A stretch of 32,866 bases of DNA, from assembly GCA_016182965.1 (NCBI GenBank), contig JACPFM010000202.1, positions 13,722 through 46,587 on the forward strand, given 5' to 3'. The stretch is from Deltaproteobacteria bacterium. GTDB taxonomy: Bacteria; Myxococcota_A; Polyangia; Polyangiales; JADJMO01. Positions 14,821-25,399 of this stretch are shown here, piece by piece (position 1 is the stretch's first letter; each line of letters starts with the position of its first letter). A model generated the notes under the pieces. The model was not told the origin of the DNA. It searched no databases and saw only the letters and a list, made by a program, of their open reading frames with translations. The translations under genes were made by a program, and so were the position numbers.

Positions 14821-16371
14821 ATGCCCGAGCAGCTCCCCCTCCCGCTGGAGGAGGTGGCCCCGCGTCCGTCGGTCGCGGGCCTGCCGAAGAACCGCCGCGT
14901 GTACGTGAACCGGAACCTGTCGCTGGCGCACATCGACTGGATCGGGTTCGACATGGACTACACCCTGGCCATCTACGACCAGGCGGCGATGGACCGGCTG
15001 TCGATCGACGTGACGGCGGCGCGGCTGGTCCAGCGCGGATACCCGGAGTGGATCACGACGATCCCCTACGACACCGACTTCGCCATCCGCGGCCTGCTCA
15101 TCGACAAGAAGTACGGCCACGTCGTGAAGATGGATCGGTACAAGGCGGTCGGAAAGGCCTACCGGGGCTTCACCCAGCTGCCGAAGGACCAGATCCGCGC
15201 GATCTACCACTCGAACAAGGCCCGCGCTCCCACCTCCCGCTACCACTTCATCGACACGCTCTACGCGCTCTCCGAGGCCGCGCTCTACGCCGGCATCATC
15301 GACGCGTGCGACAAACGCGGCGAGAAGGTCGATCACGCGAAGCTCTTCGCCGACATCCGCGAGGCGATCGACGAAGCGCACCGCGACGGAACCGTGCAGG
15401 CGGCGATCACCAGCGATCTCTCGCGGTACATCAAGCGCGACGAGGTCCTCGGCCCGACGCTCCACAAGCTGCGCTCGGCCGGCAAGAAGCTGTTCCTCCT
15501 GACCAACTCGCGCCGTCCGTACACCGAGCTCGTGATGACCCACCTGCTCGGCAGCGCGTCGGCCGAGTACCCGACCTGGAAGCACTACTTCGACGTGGTG
15601 GTGTGCGCGTCCTGCAAGCCGGCGTTCTTCCAGGAGCACCGCCCGCTGATGGAGCGCGTTCACGAGGATCGCGAGGGCAGCAACATGCGGCCGGCGCAGG
15701 GCCTCGAGCGCATGCGCGTCTACGAAGGCGGCAACCTGCACGACTTCGAGCGCATGCTCGGCGTCACCGGCGACCGGGTCCTCTACGTCGGCGATCACAT
15801 CTACGGCGACATCCTCCGCAGCAAGAAGGAGTCGGCGTGGCGCACGGCGATGATCATCCAGGAGATGGACATCGAGGTCGCCGCCTACCACGAGTGCGGC
15901 GACGCGCTCGAGGAGCTGGCCGATCTCGAGGAGCGCCGAGCGCGTCTCGACGACGAGCTGCGCTATCACCAGGCGCACTTCAAGGAGGTCCAGCGGCGCC
16001 TCGACTCCATCGCCTTGACCGCGCGCACGGTGCGGGTCGAGGGCAGCGCCGCGCTATCGGGAGGCCCTCCCTCCGCGCGCGCCATCTCCGACCTCGAGGC
16101 CGAGCGAATCCGCGCCAAGCGCGCGGTGGAGCGCGTGCGCACCATGCTCCGCGAGATCGAGGCGAACGCGCGCGAGCTCGAGGCGCGCATCGACCGCTCG
16201 TTCCACCAGTACTGGGGCTCGCTGCTCAAGGAGGGGACCGAGACGTCGTCGTTCGGCGATCAGGTGGAGGAGTATGCCTGCCTGTACACCTCGCGGGTGA
16301 GCAACATGTACTACTACTCGCCGCTGCAGACGTTCCGGAGTCCCCGGGATCTGATGCCGCACGAGCTCTGA
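14821..16371 (+). CDS. HAD superfamily 5'-nucleotidase (cN-II-like)
   Basis: A 516-residue protein. The ATG at 14821 is chosen because conserved sequence begins soon after (NRRVYVNRNLSLAHIDWIGFDMDYTLA); the frame is open upstream, but that part lies over the divergent lipoprotein. The HAD motifs are DMDYT with nucleophile Asp44 and acid/base Asp46, LLTNS (motif II), and VGDHIYGDIL with the acidic metal-binding residues (motif IV). The middle region is the cap domain. The C-terminal third has a long charged coiled coil (DELRYHQAHFKEVQRRLDS) and ends with YTSRVSNMYYYSPLQTF, typical of the family. It probably dephosphorylates purine nucleotides in the cytoplasm. Confidence 0.9.
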   Translation: MPEQLPLPLEEVAPRPSVAGLPKNRRVYVNRNLSLAHIDWIGFDMDYTLAIYDQAAMDRLSIDVTAARLVQRGYPEWITTIPYDTDFAIRGLLIDKKYGHVVKMDRYKAVGKAYRGFTQLPKDQIRAIYHSNKARAPTSRYHFIDTLYALSEAALYAGIIDACDKRGEKVDHAKLFADIREAIDEAHRDGTVQAAITSDLSRYIKRDEVLGPTLHKLRSAGKKLFLLTNSRRPYTELVMTHLLGSASAEYPTWKHYFDVVVCASCKPAFFQEHRPLMERVHEDREGSNMRPAQGLERMRVYEGGNLHDFERMLGVTGDRVLYVGDHIYGDILRSKKESAWRTAMIIQEMDIEVAAYHECGDALEELADLEERRARLDDELRYHQAHFKEVQRRLDSIALTARTVRVEGSAALSGGPPSARAISDLEAERIRAKRAVERVRTMLREIEANARELEARIDRSFHQYWGSLLKEGTETSSFGDQVEEYACLYTSRVSNMYYYSPLQTFRSPRDLMPHEL

Positions 16372-16400
16372 GACGCGCACGCGGACGCGAACGCGCGAAC
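16372..16400. repeat. Short GCGGAC/GCGAAC hexamer array
   Basis: GACGCGCACGCGGACGCGAA and following bases repeat the hexamer seen at 6559-6637 and 30557-30621. The array begins directly after the nucleotidase stop codon. Confidence 0.6.
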
Positions 16401-16419
16401 TTCGAGGCCGAAGGTCGAA

Positions 16420-16438
16420 CCAGGGGCAATGCCCCTGG
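16420..16438. terminator. Tight hairpin in convergent intergenic region
   Basis: CCAGGGGC (16420-16427) pairs exactly with GCCCCTGG (16431-16438) across the loop AAT. It lies 49 bases after the nucleotidase stop. There is no T-tract, so it may be an RNA hairpin or a repeat part rather than a simple terminator. Confidence 0.5.
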
Positions 16439-16491
16439 AACCCCCGGAGAGCCGAGCTCTCGACCCATCGAAAAGTTCGCTCTCGCGCCGC

Positions 16492-16510
16492 GGGCTGATT
16501 TTTTCAGCCC
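16492..16510. terminator. Hairpin with T-rich loop, first copy
   Basis: GGGCTGA (16492-16498) pairs with TCAGCCC (16504-16510) over a TTTTT loop. On the other strand the loop is AAAAA. A near-identical copy follows 14 bases later. Confidence 0.55.
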
Positions 16511-16524
16511 CCGAACGTGGTGGA

Positions 16525-16541
16525 GGCTGATTTTTTCAGCC
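16525..16541. terminator. Hairpin with T-rich loop, second copy
   Basis: GGCTGA (16525-16530) pairs with TCAGCC (16536-16541) over a TTTTT loop, repeating the hairpin at 16492-16510. Both lie between convergent genes. Confidence 0.55.
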
Positions 16542-16639
16542 CGCGATCGCAGAGCACGTCTTCGAAGGTGTACCCCGGCCGCCGGAACCCGGGAGAGCCG
16601 AGCTCCCGACGGCACCTCGGTCGTGTCCGCGGTCTCGGC

Positions 16640-16667
16640 TGACGACTGACGACTGACGACTGACGAC
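16640..16667. repeat. Four tandem copies of TGACGAC
   Basis: Four perfect 7-base units run head to tail, ending 6 bases before the leftward DUF255 gene's stop. On the minus strand this reads GTCGTCA four times. Confidence 0.85.
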
Positions 16668-16673
16668 TACGTC

Positions 16674-18833
<2,160 letters not shown>

Positions 18834-18900
18834 CCGCGCATGGTACGCGGCAGCGACGCGACGGGCGACGCCGCGTATGCTCCCGCTCCGGAGGGTTTCG

Positions 18901-21612
18901 ATGCGCAACGTCGGGGTGGCTGCGTTGACGATGGCGGTGTCCGTCGCCTGCGCGAGCGATCGCACGCACCCGGAGCGCGTCGCGCACACGAGCGCGCCGC
19001 TCGTGTTCACGACCGCCAAGGCGATGTCGGTGGCGCGCCGCGAGCACACCGCGACGCGCCTGAACGACGGGCGCGTGCTGGTCGCCGGCGGTTCCGACGG
19101 GCTCGCCCACCTCTCGACCGCCGAGGTGTTCAACCCGGCGACCGGCGAGTGGACGACGGTCGGCCCGATGAGCGCGAAGCGCCTCTGGCACACCGCCACC
19201 TTGCTCGCGAGCGGGAAGGTGCTCGTCGCCGGCGGCCACAGCGGCGAGGCGTACCTCTCGAGCGCCGACGTATTCGATCCCGGGTCCAACACGTTCACGC
19301 CCACCGGCGCGATGAAGTTCGTCCAGCGGTCGCACGGCGCGGCGCGGCTCGCCGACGACCGCGTGCTCCTGGTCGGCGGGTACATCACCGCGCAGGCGCA
19401 GATCTACGATCCGGCGAGCAACACCTGGACGGCCGCCGCGTCGATGTCCGTTCCCCGTTACGGGCACGGCGTCGCCGCGCTCCCCACCGGCAAGGTGCTG
19501 GCCGGCGGCGGCGGCAACGGCTCGATCGCCTTCACGACGAGCGAGCTCTACGATCCCGCGACCAACAGCTGGTCGCCGACCGGCGCGATGCCTGCAAACC
19601 GCGAGGGCGCGTACCACGTCGCCGGCGGCAAGGTCTGGTCGATCGGCGGCTGGCCGCCTCCGACGCACGCGTGGGTCTACGATCCGACGGCCGGCACGTG
19701 GTCGGTCGGCGGCACGCTCGCGTTCGGCGCGGCGGGCGAGACCGCGGTCCTCGCCGATGGACGCTTCCTGCAGACCGGCGTCTACCTCGGCGGCAACAGC
19801 GCGCAGATCCTCGATCCGAAGACCGGCACCGCGACCGCGATCACCTCGATGAACGTCGGTCGCTCCTGGCACACGCTCACGCTGCTCGCGAGCGGCGACG
19901 TGCTCATCGCCGGCGGCGCGAGCGGGACCGGTCCCACCTCGACGGCCGAGATCTTCTCGCTCATCGCCAACGGCGCGGCGTGCACCGCGACCAAGGCCGC
20001 CGAGTGCGCGAGCACCTTCTGTCGCGACGGCGTGTGCTGCACGTCGGCGTGCGGCAGCGCGTGTCAGGCGTGCGACGTCGCCGGCAGCGTCGGCACCTGC
20101 ACCAACGTGGTCAGCGGCCCGCCGCACGGCGGTCGCACGTGCTCGCCCTACGGGCAGTGCGCGGCCGGCGCGTGCGTCACCACCTGCGCCGACGACGCCG
20201 CGTGCGCGAGCACGCACCACTGCGTCGGCGGCGCCTGCGTGCCGAAGAAGAGCAACGGCAGCGCCTGCGCCGCCGCGCGCGAGTGCACGAGCGGCTTCTG
20301 CGCCGACGGGTACTGCTGCGGCTCGGCGTGCAGCCGTCCGTGCGAGGCGTGCGACGAGCCGGGCAAGCTCGGGACCTGCGCGGCGATCGCCGGGTACCCG
20401 CACGGCACCCGGCCGGCGTGCGCCGGCACCGGCGTCGGCACCGCCTGCGGTCCGCAGTGCAACGGCGTCGATCCGACGAAGTGCAACTACCCGACCGCCG
20501 CCGCGCCGTGCAGCGCCAACGTGTGCAAGGACGGCATCGAGACCCACGGCAGCAACTGCAACGGCGCCGGGCTGTGCAACGACACGGCGAAGTCGTGCGG
20601 CGCGTACGCGTGCGGCACCACGGCGTGCAAGACGACGTGCACCAAGCGCGACGACTGCGCGGCGGGGTACTTCTGCGACATCCCCGCGTCGGCGACCAGC
20701 GGCACCTGCGCGCCGACCAGGGGGCTCGGCTCGCCGTGCACCGACGGCTCGACCTGCGGCAGCGGCTTCTGCAGCGACGGCGTGTGCTGCGGGGTCGCCT
20801 CGTGCGGCGCGGGCAGCACGTGCGCCGGGCCGGGAGACAAGGCCGGCAAGTGCAGCAAGAGCAACGGCGCGCCGTGCGCGGCCGCGGTCGAGTGCGCGTC
20901 GGGCGCGTGCGTCGACGGCGTCTGCTGCGACTCCGCGTGCGGCGGCCAGTGCCAGGCCTGCGACGTGAAGGGCAGCGAGGGCAAGTGCATGCCGGTCACC
21001 GGCGCGCCGCACGGCGGGCGAACGGCGTGCGCCGACGGCGGCACCGAGACGTGCAAGGCGCTCTCGTGCGACGGCAAAGACCCGCTCCGCTGCAACACGT
21101 TCGCCTACGGTCCCGAGCGCGAGTGCGCGCCGGCGAAATGCGAGGCGGCCATCGCCACCCCGGCGTCGCGCTGCGACGGGGCGGGCGGCTGCAAGACCTC
21201 GACGCCGGTGCCGTGCGCGCCGTTCGGCTGCGCCGGCGACGTGTGCCGTACCTCGTGCACGAGCGCGTCCGAGTGCGCGCCGGGGAACACCTGCAGCGCG
21301 AGCGCGTGCGTGCCCGGCGCCTCGTGCACCGGCGATCGTCACGCGTCGATCGGCAAGGACGGCGTCGAGATGTCGTGCACGCCTTACCTCTGCCAGAGCG
21401 ACGGCAACTGCGCCACGGCGTGTCGCGCCTCGCTCGACTGCGCGGGCGGCTACGTCTGCGATCCCTCGGGGCGTTGCATCGAGCCGACGGCGACCGCGGA
21501 CGAAGGCGGCGGTTGCTCCACCGGCGCTCGTTCGAACGGCGGTTGCGCCGCAGGCCTCGCGCTGAGCGCGCTCGGGCTGCTCGCGCTCGTGCGCGCCCGG
21601 CGACGCCGCTGA
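18901..21612 (+). CDS. Kelch-repeat and Cys-rich surface protein with MYXO-CTERM tail
   Basis: A 903-residue secreted protein. The ATG at 18901 gives MRNVGVAALTMAVSVAC, a short lipoprotein-like signal; an ATG 8 codons upstream is also possible. Residues about 40-360 hold Kelch/galactose-oxidase-like repeats with the recurring pattern HTATRLNDGRVLVAGG then STAEVFNPATGEWT, forming a beta-propeller. Residues about 365-860 are arrays of Cys-rich modules (FCRDGVCC, CQACDVAGSVGTC, PHGGRT), which are disulphide-rich. The end is a MYXO-CTERM-like tail: GGCSTG, GGCAAG, a hydrophobic helix and RARRRR. It is probably displayed on the outer surface; the ligand is unknown. It diverges from the DUF255 gene with 67 bases between starts. 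Confidence 0.9.
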   Translation: MRNVGVAALTMAVSVACASDRTHPERVAHTSAPLVFTTAKAMSVARREHTATRLNDGRVLVAGGSDGLAHLSTAEVFNPATGEWTTVGPMSAKRLWHTATLLASGKVLVAGGHSGEAYLSSADVFDPGSNTFTPTGAMKFVQRSHGAARLADDRVLLVGGYITAQAQIYDPASNTWTAAASMSVPRYGHGVAALPTGKVLAGGGGNGSIAFTTSELYDPATNSWSPTGAMPANREGAYHVAGGKVWSIGGWPPPTHAWVYDPTAGTWSVGGTLAFGAAGETAVLADGRFLQTGVYLGGNSAQILDPKTGTATAITSMNVGRSWHTLTLLASGDVLIAGGASGTGPTSTAEIFSLIANGAACTATKAAECASTFCRDGVCCTSACGSACQACDVAGSVGTCTNVVSGPPHGGRTCSPYGQCAAGACVTTCADDAACASTHHCVGGACVPKKSNGSACAAARECTSGFCADGYCCGSACSRPCEACDEPGKLGTCAAIAGYPHGTRPACAGTGVGTACGPQCNGVDPTKCNYPTAAAPCSANVCKDGIETHGSNCNGAGLCNDTAKSCGAYACGTTACKTTCTKRDDCAAGYFCDIPASATSGTCAPTRGLGSPCTDGSTCGSGFCSDGVCCGVASCGAGSTCAGPGDKAGKCSKSNGAPCAAAVECASGACVDGVCCDSACGGQCQACDVKGSEGKCMPVTGAPHGGRTACADGGTETCKALSCDGKDPLRCNTFAYGPERECAPAKCEAAIATPASRCDGAGGCKTSTPVPCAPFGCAGDVCRTSCTSASECAPGNTCSASACVPGASCTGDRHASIGKDGVEMSCTPYLCQSDGNCATACRASLDCAGGYVCDPSGRCIEPTATADEGGGCSTGARSNGGCAAGLALSALGLLALVRARRRR

Positions 21613-21615
21613 CCG

Positions 21616-22104
21616 TCACCGGTACAAATCGCCGGCCTCTTCGGGCTGGTAGAGGATGCCGGTGACGCTCGAGGGCTGCATGAGCGGGCTGCCGCCGACG
21701 ACGGCGCCGACGTGGCAGCCCAGGAGCGCCACCCCGAGCGGCGTCAGCACGCTGACCTGCCCGACCGAAGGGTCGTGATCCCACGGATACACGAGCGTGA
21801 GCTGGACCTGTTCGCCGTGGCGCGACTCGCACACCACGCGCGAGTTCATGGTCACGAGGTCGGGCGGGACCTCCGCCGTGGAGATGACGGCCGCGCGATC
21901 GAGCTCGTGCGCGAGGGCCGCCGCCCCGGCGGGATGGCGGGTGGCGAAATGGGTGCGGAGCAATGCGCGCAGGCGCTGCACGTCTTGCTGCGGCAACACG
22001 CGAGGCGGCGCGGGCGACGACGCGCGGCGAAGGCACGCGTCGTCCCAGTGGAACGGCGCGCTGTTGCGCGGATCTTCGGGAGCGACAGGGAGGGAGCTGT
22101 TCAT
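21616..22104 (-). CDS. Rnk/GreA C-terminal-domain protein (nucleoside diphosphate kinase regulator-like)
   Basis: A 162-residue protein from the ATG at 22104, preceded by a GAGG sequence about 7 bases away; an in-frame ATG 14 codons upstream is also possible. The C-terminal 90 residues match the GreA/GreB C-terminal fold in its Rnk form: AALAHELDRAAVIS, VPPDLVTMNSRVV, VQLTLVYPWD, VGQVSVLTPLGVALLG. The N-terminal part (about residues 1-55) is Pro/Arg-rich and lacks the GreA coiled coil with its acidic tip, so transcript cleavage is not expected. Rnk-type proteins bind RNA polymerase. It converges on the Kelch gene with only 3 bases between stop codons. Confidence 0.85.
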   Translation of the reverse strand: MNSSLPVAPEDPRNSAPFHWDDACLRRASSPAPPRVLPQQDVQRLRALLRTHFATRHPAGAAALAHELDRAAVISTAEVPPDLVTMNSRVVCESRHGEQVQLTLVYPWDHDPSVGQVSVLTPLGVALLGCHVGAVVGGSPLMQPSSVTGILYQPEEAGDLYR

Positions 22105-22217
22105 CGCAACCTCGGCGAGAGGTAACCCCTCGGCACGAATCGGCAAGGGCGCATGTCACGCGCAGATCTCGCACGGCCCGAGCGAGACGCTCGCCGCCGA
22201 ACGAGAGCTGACCGACC

Positions 22218-24065
22218 ATGCACGTGATGTTCCTTCGATGTCGTCTCCCGAGCCTCGGCGCAATTCTCGTCGTGCTCTCCGGGTGCGGCTCACCCGCGGC
22301 GGACGAGCCACGCTGCGGGCCGACCGCCGTGGAGGTGGCCGGCGCCTGCGCGCCGCGCTTCGACGCGTGCGGGCCGCTGGAGATCGCGGTCGCCGGCGGT
22401 GGGTGCAGGCGGCTCGGCATCGAGACCTGCGCCGAGGGCTTCACCCGCGACGAAGGGCGCGGCACGTGCGAGCCGGTGCTGCCGGCGGCGACCTGCGCGC
22501 CCGGCACGATGGCGATCCCGGGCGAGACCAGCTGTCACGAGGTCGCGCCGTGCGCAGCCGGGACGTGGGGCGACATCCCCGTCGACGCGACCACCATTTA
22601 CGTCGATACGACGAGCGCTGTCGGGACCCCCGACGGCACGAGGGATCGCCCCTTCCGCACGATCTCGGCCGGCATCGCCGCCGCGAAGATCGACGCCCTC
22701 GTCGCGATCGCCGCCGGGCGCTACGAAGAGCACATCGAGATCACGCGCCCGGTGCGGTTGTTCGGCGTGTGTCCCGCGCGGGTGGAGATCCGCGGGCCGA
22801 AAGGCGACCCCAAGGCTTGGACGATCGGCATCACGGGGCGCGCCGAGCTCCACCGCCTCTCGATCACCTCCGATCGGGAGGCGATCAGCTACTGCGAGAA
22901 CGACCCGCTGCTCCTCGACCACGTCTGGATGCACGACGTGGGGGCGCGCGCGCTCGGCGCGTACGCGTGCCGCACCGACGCGCGGCTGATCGTCCGCGAT
23001 TCGCTCATCGAGTCCGCGACCGGGCAGGGCATCTTCGGCGCGCAGGGCAGCGGGCTCGTCGAGCGCAGCGTCATCCGCGGCACGCGCCCGCTCGCCGACG
23101 GATCGCGGGGGCAGGGCGCGCAGTGGCAGTGGCACGCGCGCGCGACCGGCGCGCAGTCGCTGACCGTGCGGCGGAGCGTGATCGAGGGAAACGTGGACGC
23201 GGGGCTCTCGGTGGTCGGCGCCGATCTGCTGCTCGAGGGATCGGTGATCCGCGCGACGAAGCTCGGCAAGAAGGCCGCGGGCCACGGCGTCCTCGTCTCG
23301 TTCACCGGGAGCGTCCGGCCCGCGGCCGAGATTCGCGACACCTTCTTCGCCGACCACGTGAACGGCGCCGTCTACGTCGAGGACGCGGACGCGACGCTCG
23401 AGCGCGTCGTGGTGCGCGGGACGAAGGCCGCGCCGAACGGAGACGGCGACGGCATCCAGGTGCTCTCCGGCGCCCGGCTCGAGGCGACCGATCTCGTCGT
23501 CGAAGACACCGCGCGCACCGCCATCTTCGCCGCCGCGGCGTCGCTCCGGCTCACCCGCGCGATCGTGCGCGACAGCAGCGGGCACGGCGTGCAACTGCAG
23601 GCCGCGCTCTCGCCCGACCATTCCCCGGGGACGGCCGAGGGGACGCTCTCCGACGTGCTCATCGCGCGGGCGCGCTTCGGCGGTGTGGTGGTCGCCGGCA
23701 GCAAGGTCACCATCCGCGGGATGCGGGTCACCGGCGTGACCGCCGACGCTGCGGGTCGTTTCGGCGACGGCATCGCGCTGGTCGGCTGGGACTTCGTCGG
23801 CCGCCTGCCCGCCGTCGCCGACGTCGCCGAGTCGTCGATCGACTCGTGCGTGCGTGCCGGCGTGAGCGTCTTCGGCTCGCAGCTGACGATGGGCACCGTG
23901 CAGCTGTCCTGCAACGCCTTCGACCTGGAGGTCGCCGCCTCCGGCGCCAGCGGCGCGGAGGTGCCGTTCTCGGTCGACGACCGCGGCGGCAACAGCTGCG
24001 GGTGCGGCGCCGCACGCCGCAGCTGCAAGGGCCAGTCGCACGGCCTCGCGCCGGTCGGGCTCTGA
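22218..24065 (+). CDS. Right-handed beta-helix lipoprotein
   Basis: A 615-residue protein. The signal peptide ends in VLSGC, with Cys23 as the lipid site. A Cys-rich N-terminal region follows (residues about 30-115: CGPTAVEVAGACAP, CAPGTMAIPGETSC). Then comes a DUF1565-like opening (DGTRDRPFRTISAGIAAAK, VAIAAGRYEEHIEI) that leads into a parallel beta-helix of about 400 residues with repeats such as RDSLIESATGQGI, ERSVIRGT and RRSVIEGNVDAGLSVVG. This fold is used by pectate lyase-like enzymes and by adhesion proteins; no lyase active site was identified. It is probably outer-membrane bound. It diverges from the Rnk-like gene and converges on the PilZ-like gene with 6 bases between stops. Confidence 0.87.
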   Translation: MHVMFLRCRLPSLGAILVVLSGCGSPAADEPRCGPTAVEVAGACAPRFDACGPLEIAVAGGGCRRLGIETCAEGFTRDEGRGTCEPVLPAATCAPGTMAIPGETSCHEVAPCAAGTWGDIPVDATTIYVDTTSAVGTPDGTRDRPFRTISAGIAAAKIDALVAIAAGRYEEHIEITRPVRLFGVCPARVEIRGPKGDPKAWTIGITGRAELHRLSITSDREAISYCENDPLLLDHVWMHDVGARALGAYACRTDARLIVRDSLIESATGQGIFGAQGSGLVERSVIRGTRPLADGSRGQGAQWQWHARATGAQSLTVRRSVIEGNVDAGLSVVGADLLLEGSVIRATKLGKKAAGHGVLVSFTGSVRPAAEIRDTFFADHVNGAVYVEDADATLERVVVRGTKAAPNGDGDGIQVLSGARLEATDLVVEDTARTAIFAAAASLRLTRAIVRDSSGHGVQLQAALSPDHSPGTAEGTLSDVLIARARFGGVVVAGSKVTIRGMRVTGVTADAAGRFGDGIALVGWDFVGRLPAVADVAESSIDSCVRAGVSVFGSQLTMGTVQLSCNAFDLEVAASGASGAEVPFSVDDRGGNSCGCGAARRSCKGQSHGLAPVGL

Positions 24066-24071
24066 GCCCGA

Positions 24072-24770
24072 TCAGCCGATGACCTTCTTCCGCGCCGCCT
24101 GCTGGATCGGCGCGCGCGTGTGCTGGTCCTTCGCGAGCTGACGGAGCTCCGCCGCGCCGACGAAGTCGAGCAGCTTGATCGCGACGTTCACCGGCGTCTT
24201 CGGGTTGCGCACGAGTGCGATGGCGATCTCGGGGCGCTGCGCCCACTCGCGGCGATCTGCGATCTGCTTCAGGAACTCCGGCGTCACCGTGCGGAGCTTG
24301 GCGAAGGCCGAGACCTCGTCGAGCTGCAGGCCGGGGTTGCGCAGCACGTGCGCGTGCAGCGCGGGGTTGTTCTCGCGGAGGATGGCCATCCGCTCGTCGC
24401 GCGAGCCGCGAAGCGCTTGCGTGACCCGGTCGCCGCCGGCGCTCTCGGAGGACGGCCGCGTCGCCGCGGTGACGATCGAGTGCTCCGGGTCGCGATCCTC
24501 GTTCGCGGACGTGCGCGCGGCCGCGGCCCAGGATTCGAGCGCAGGCGACGCGGAGAGCCGCACCGCGACGCCGGCGCCGGGGAACGCCTGCAGCACCTGC
24601 GCGTCGAGCACGACCATCGCGGCGCCCGCGACCAGCTCGAGCTTCACGTCGGCGAACTGCTGCAGATCGGCCGGCGGCTCGACGCGGACGAGCAGCCCGC
24701 CGCGCGAGAGCTGCGCGCTCCAATCGGCCTCGACGTCGGCCTCACGGAAGTACCGGACGCGCAGCTGCAC
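24072..24770 (-). CDS. PilZ-like domain protein with C-terminal helical repeats
   Basis: A 232-residue protein from the GTG at 24770, where a PilZ-type beta barrel begins (LRVRYFREADVE, SAQLSRGGLLVRVEPP, VVLDAQVLQAFPGAGVAVRL). The ATG at 24827 adds a basic segment without domain features. The c-di-GMP motif DxSxxG is degenerate here (QLSRGG), and no clean RxxxR precedes it, so nucleotide binding is doubtful. Residues about 115-230 contain repeated short helices with Asn-Pro turns (LRENNPALHAHVLRNPGLQ, ALVRNPKTPVNVAIKLL), resembling leucine-rich-repeat-variant or HEAT-like scaffolds. The protein is cytoplasmic and probably regulatory. It lies just downstream of a strong hairpin that separates it from the next leftward operon. 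Confidence 0.78.
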   Translation of the reverse strand: MQLRVRYFREADVEADWSAQLSRGGLLVRVEPPADLQQFADVKLELVAGAAMVVLDAQVLQAFPGAGVAVRLSASPALESWAAAARTSANEDRDPEHSIVTAATRPSSESAGGDRVTQALRGSRDERMAILRENNPALHAHVLRNPGLQLDEVSAFAKLRTVTPEFLKQIADRREWAQRPEIAIALVRNPKTPVNVAIKLLDFVGAAELRQLAKDQHTRAPIQQAARKKVIG

Positions 24771-24848
24771 GATCGACAGCGTAGCGCGGGTCGACCGCGG
24801 CCGTCGCGCGCTCGACTTGCACGCCACGAATCAGAGCTGTCAGGCATT

Positions 24849-24866
24849 CCCCCGGAAGTCCGGGGG
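24849..24866 (-). terminator. Strong hairpin after the TPR/HEAT operon
   Basis: CCCCCGG (24849-24855) pairs exactly with CCGGGGG (24860-24866) across AAGT. On the plus strand ATTTT follows. It lies 17 bases beyond the stop of the leftward lipoprotein gene and between that operon and the PilZ-like gene start, so it probably terminates the operon. Confidence 0.65.
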
Positions 24867-24883
24867 CATTTTCCGACAGGTCT

Positions 24884-25399
24884 TCAGCGGACGCCGCAGT
24901 CGCCCTTCTCGCGCTTCATGTGGAAGACGCCGAACAGCTGCTCGATGTTGACCGTGGTCGCCGTGCCGGGCGAGGCGCCGCGGATCAGCCGCACCTCGAC
25001 GTCGCCCGACTGCAGCAGCGACACCACGACCAGCAGCTGGGTGGCCGGCCGCGCGGCGTCGACGCTCGGCACGTCGACGATGGCCAGCGCGTTCTTCACG
25101 CGGCCCTCGCCGAAGTTCAGGGTCGAGAGCGGATCGTGGAGCATCTGCGGGATGACGCGGAGATCGGCGGCGGCAAGCCGCTCGCCCGAGTCGAAGGCGG
25201 TGGTCCACACCCGGCCGGGCGCGCTCTGCAGCCGCTCGGCGTCGAGCTCGAGGCGCAGCCGCGTGCTCTCGTGCATGCCGGCGCGCACGAAGCTCGCGGC
25301 GGTGACCGAGCCGCACCAGCTCTCGCCCGGCTCGGTCGACCAGCGCGCGTTGTCGGCGCAGCCGAGCAAGAGCGCGGGGACGAACCACAGCGCGCGCAT
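24884..25399 (-). CDS. Small lipoprotein downstream of the TPR/HEAT gene, function unknown
   Basis: A 171-residue protein starting at the ATG at 25399, which shares one base with the TPR/HEAT stop (TGATG), so it is translationally coupled. The frame is open far upstream, but that is a shadow of the larger gene. The signal peptide MRALWFVPALLLGC gives lipobox LLGC with Cys14. The mature part (ESWCGSVTAASF, STRLRLELDAERLQS, IPQMLHDPLSTLNFG, TATTVNIEQLFGVFHMK) has no motif I recognise. The pairing suggests that it works with the large repeat protein in the envelope. Confidence 0.75.
   Translation of the reverse strand: MRALWFVPALLLGCADNARWSTEPGESWCGSVTAASFVRAGMHESTRLRLELDAERLQSAPGRVWTTAFDSGERLAAADLRVIPQMLHDPLSTLNFGEGRVKNALAIVDVPSVDAARPATQLLVVVSLLQSGDVEVRLIRGASPGTATTVNIEQLFGVFHMKREKGDCGVR

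Larger units (their letters stand above)
16437..16610. repeat. Two copies of a GC-rich 27/28-base repeat flanking two hairpins
   Basis: Copy 1 is at 16437-16464 and copy 2 at 16584-16610. Both read GGAACCC, then GGAGAGCCGAGCTC or GGGAGAGCCGAGCTC, then CGAC, and differ by a one-base gap and about two substitutions. Each contains an internal palindrome around GAGCCGAGCTC. They bracket the two GGCTGA hairpins. Confidence 0.65.

Noticed and set aside
16640..16667. CRISPR-like array
   Set aside because: The units are 7 bases with no spacers; a simple tandem repeat.
18834..19388. N-terminal extension of the DUF255 gene
   Set aside because: It lies opposite the Kelch gene start, has no domain, and family similarity begins at the GTG at 18833.
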